Source: Monosporascus cannonballus (lineage: Eukaryota; Ascomycota; Sordariomycetes; Xylariales). From it: a stretch of DNA of 64,000 nt. The stretch is from assembly GCA_004154925.1 (NCBI GenBank), contig QJNS01000006.1, forward strand, positions 248,001-312,000, given 5' to 3'. Positions 61,572 to 64,000 of the stretch are shown in pieces. Every line of letters starts with the position of its first letter. Position 1 is the first letter of the stretch. A model generated the notes under the pieces. It searched no databases, was not told the DNA's origin, and saw only the letters and a list, made by a program, of their open reading frames with translations. The position numbers were made by a program, and so were the translations under genes.

Positions 61572-62230
61572 ATATTTGATATTAAAATTGAATTTAAATA
61601 AAAAAGTAAATTACTAATATTATTAATATCGAAATTAAATAAAGTCTTATTATTTTATATTAGGTTAAAAAATATAAATTAAGAATAAGATAAATACATT
61701 TATGTTATAAAATTCGACTTTTAATTAGTTAATTTTAAAAATAAAATCGAAATTTTAAATCAATTAATAATTTAATATTTTAATATTTTACTGTTTATTA
61801 TTTATAATATTTATGCTATGTAATTATTTATATTAAAATATAACCTTATAATAAAATTCTATATACTACTAAATATCAAATTAAAAACAATTTAAATACA
61901 GAATTTAATTCGAAAAAAGTAATATGTTTTAATATTAATAAAACAAATTTACTATAATATATATATAATTAATTTATTTAAAACATATTCGAAAAACAAT
62001 TATACAGCTGATATAATTAAGTAATTAACTAGAAAATATCTTTTTTATATTACTAACATTAATAAACCTATAAACCTTTTAAAACTACGTAATAAGGGTA
62101 TAGCAAAAACGTTAATTAATTTTAAAAAAATACAAATAAAAAATTACTTAAAAATTCCCACTTGATTTTAATAAACGAAAACTGTAAAACTAATAATAAC
62201 TATGAAAATTCGATATTCCCCATTTTAATC
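61572..62230. other. AT-rich sequence, nothing recognised
   Basis: About 660 bases of A/T-rich DNA with low CG. No ORF, repeat or motif. It ends at the composition boundary near 62,230. Confidence 0.6.
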
Positions 62231-63872
62231 GAATTTTAAATTGTGGTTGAAAATATAGTGGCTTTGGCGATTTTGTATGTGGAAATGGCGGCGCGTTGGA
62301 GGGTGTCTCGTTCATGAGATGGTCGCCTTACCTGATGAAAGCCTCTATCTCACAGAAGCGAAGTGGCACTAATGAACGTAAGTCACACAACATGAAGGCT
62401 GATAGCACATTGTATTGGCTGGAGATTTATGCGCTAATCCGTTCGAAGGCTGATGCACCGCAAATTCTGGACATGTAAGACGCGCTTCCCTCAGTTCAAT
62501 CCCAAGTCCAGGTGTCCTTTGAAGCCTTCTCCACCTGTAGCTACTTGCCACAAAGGCATGAGGCGAACAAAGCAGTTGGGATGATACAGCCATTGTTTGC
62601 TCTAGGTCTAGTGCCAGATGTTACTAAATGAGACATTTGCAAGTCTCACTCACTTACCTCTGCTAGGGTTTGTCGTGGTCTTAACTGCTGATCCAGAGCA
62701 AGGTGTCGTAGACGAGGACCGAGAACTGCATAACCCACAGCCAACGGCCAAATGTTCTGCTGGCGACGTAGATGGAATCGTAATGGAGCGATATCAGCTA
62801 GAATACCAGCACATTCGTGACTCCCAGAGATCGGGTAAACTTGAGCAGCCGCATGCCGGTGGGGGTGGTGATGGTGCGACTGGCTATGATGGTGAAGGTG
62901 CAGATTAGCGGATATGCAATTTTGGCGAAGAAACCCATTGTGGATGTGTCTCTGGCTGTAATATAATTTGATGCTGATGGTTTAATCAACAGATGGAGAG
63001 TTGCAGCTGTGGTTTTCGTTGTAAAATCTGAGCTCGAACTTTCCAGGTGTGACATATAGTCCTGGTAACTGTTGGTCTGTGACGGACTTCGATAAGTTCA
63101 ACCTCTATTTTGGCTTTTTGCTTCCTAAAAACCCCCCAATGTGCCCAGAATTGAGTTGATCCGAGTATTGCTCTGAGAGTAACCAGCCTGGTTCATCATA
63201 CACAACCGTAACGGACCTAGTTAAGACGACCCACGTGATTACACTTAAGCAGAAGGCCAACGTCAGTCTCAGATGTCATTACTTTCTTTGATATATTCCA
63301 TTTTGTATCCGGGATAGAATCCTTGAATCTAACCGAGATGTTTAGTGGAGCCCACCTTACTTGATGCCAATTTCGTCTATAATTATCTCGTTGTATCTTG
63401 AAGCCACTTATCCCCGTCTCAACCTGCCATTTCTACTTAAGTACGGCTTGATGCGGCCGTACATTAACAGCCTGATGTCGCCCTGAGCATGACTTGATAT
63501 TAGTGCTCAATTAAACTCTTTACGAACATTTATTTATATCATGTCCGCCGCAACTTATAACTCCTGTAGAGGAAATAGGGGCTAACGACAATAAATGTTA
63601 CACCGTACAGCAGCAACGTTGAAGTGGCATGAAGTTTTAGCTATTATATATTAAATTTCAGGCGGCAGGCAGATTATCCATTAAATTTCACCAGCATGTG
63701 GAGAGTAGGGGAGAAAAAGACTTGAAGGCACAAATAGTCCTTTGCCGGATGTGAAACAATGAGATTATGGCCACGGCGTGACAAACACGTAGCCCAGCTC
63801 ACTCAATCTCACCCGTCAAAGTTCTGTATTTCGTCCGTTGAATAACCAAAGAAAACTTGTGCATTATTCGAA
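62231..63872. other. Normal-GC region without a convincing gene
   Basis: About 1.6 kb of balanced composition, with CA and TG at ordinary frequency, hence not RIP-mutated. Short ORFs exist on both strands and overlap each other: plus 62,296-62,478 (60 codons) and 62,618-62,908 (96 codons, Gly-rich end), minus 62,369-62,593 and 62,798-63,055 (85 codons). None shows a known motif or a credible intron linking it to the next. Read as intergenic sequence, possibly with decayed exons. A 6-bp hairpin GTACGG/CCGTAC lies at about 63,442-63,463. Confidence 0.5.
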
Positions 63873-64000
63873 ATGGCCAGCAGTTTTCATTTCAACCCCA
63901 TACCCAAGCACAATATTTCCACCCACTTTCTCTTCCTTCTTGCCACAATCTGCAGCATATTTCAAATCCAGAACTCCCCCTTCTTTGATTCCTGTAATAG
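63873..64000 (+). CDS. Possible 5' end of a gene, runs off the window
   Basis: ATG at 63,873 with G at -3 and G at +4, a fair fungal start context, opens a frame that is still open at the last base (42 codons). It reads MASSFHFNPIPKHN, then a hydrophobic stretch HFLFLLATICSIF, then QIQNSPFFDSC. The hydrophobic stretch could be a late signal anchor or just pyrimidine-rich untranslated sequence, since this area is C/T-rich like many fungal 5' leaders. No motif identifies the product. Low certainty. Confidence 0.22.
   Translation, partial: MASSFHFNPIPKHNISTHFLFLLATICSIFQIQNSPFFDSCN

Noticed and set aside
1..62230. Mitochondrial DNA or bacterial AT-rich genome
   Set aside because: Multiple LTR retrotransposons with target duplications, chromodomains and RIP pattern require fungal nuclear DNA; no mitochondrial genes seen.
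62296..63055. Host gene built from the ORFs at 62.3-63.1 kb
   Set aside because: ORFs on both strands overlap and lack motifs. A GTAAGA donor at 62,475 has no acceptor giving a sensible intron and frame.

Overview
The window reads as an AT-rich, transposon-packed block of a filamentous ascomycete (Pezizomycotina) genome. Bases 1 to about 62,230 are very AT-rich. In the best-preserved copies CpA and TpG are rare, TpA is abundant and CpG is often kept, which is the signature of repeat-induced point mutation (RIP). The coding remnants are Ty3/gypsy chromovirus polyproteins of fungal type, full of TAA/TAG stops where CAA/CAG codons would stand. From about 62,230 to the end the composition turns ordinary, so the window crosses the edge of an AT isochore. 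I see no confident host gene, tRNA, rRNA or CRISPR. The species cannot be named from sequence alone.

Layout. 1-10,055: old degraded transposon sequence of unresolved class, with one long minus-strand coding relic at about 6.7-7.4 kb. 10,297-17,589: chromovirus copy 'B' on the minus strand with two 430-bp LTRs. 19,054-25,965: chromovirus 'D' on the plus strand, 187-bp LTRs and an exact 5-bp target duplication (ttata). 27.1-28.6 kb: gag relic of the A/B family joined to an inverted LTR fragment. 28,728-61,011: a tandem array of chromovirus family 'F' (minus strand), LTR-interior-LTR-interior-LTR-interior-LTR. The middle interior is split by element 'C' (35,324-49,964, minus strand, TSD aatag), which is itself split by element 'A' (40,078-47,319, plus strand, TSD cataa) inserted in its reverse-transcriptase motif. 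The same F interior also carries a lightly mutated solo F LTR (52,155-52,488, TSD tttat). 61,154-61,571: solo LTR of family A. 62.2-64 kb: normal-GC sequence with short, unconvincing ORFs and one ORF running off the end.

How the parts relate. Every complete element has the order gag (CCHC knuckle), protease, reverse transcriptase, RNase H, integrase, chromodomain, and all are inactivated. Insertion order can be read directly: F first, then C into F, then A into C. The most interesting recurrent signal is a second reading frame on the strand opposite gag-pol, between the chromodomain and the 3' LTR. It appears in families A/B and F clearly, in C probably and in D possibly. Its traces are Cys-rich at the N-terminal side (Cys now often Tyr through TG to TA change) and then coiled-coil-like, with stops nearly all at positions explicable as former Gln codons. 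A and B share the end of this frame. No function is assigned to it here.

All domain borders are approximate, because the reading frames are broken and were followed by eye.
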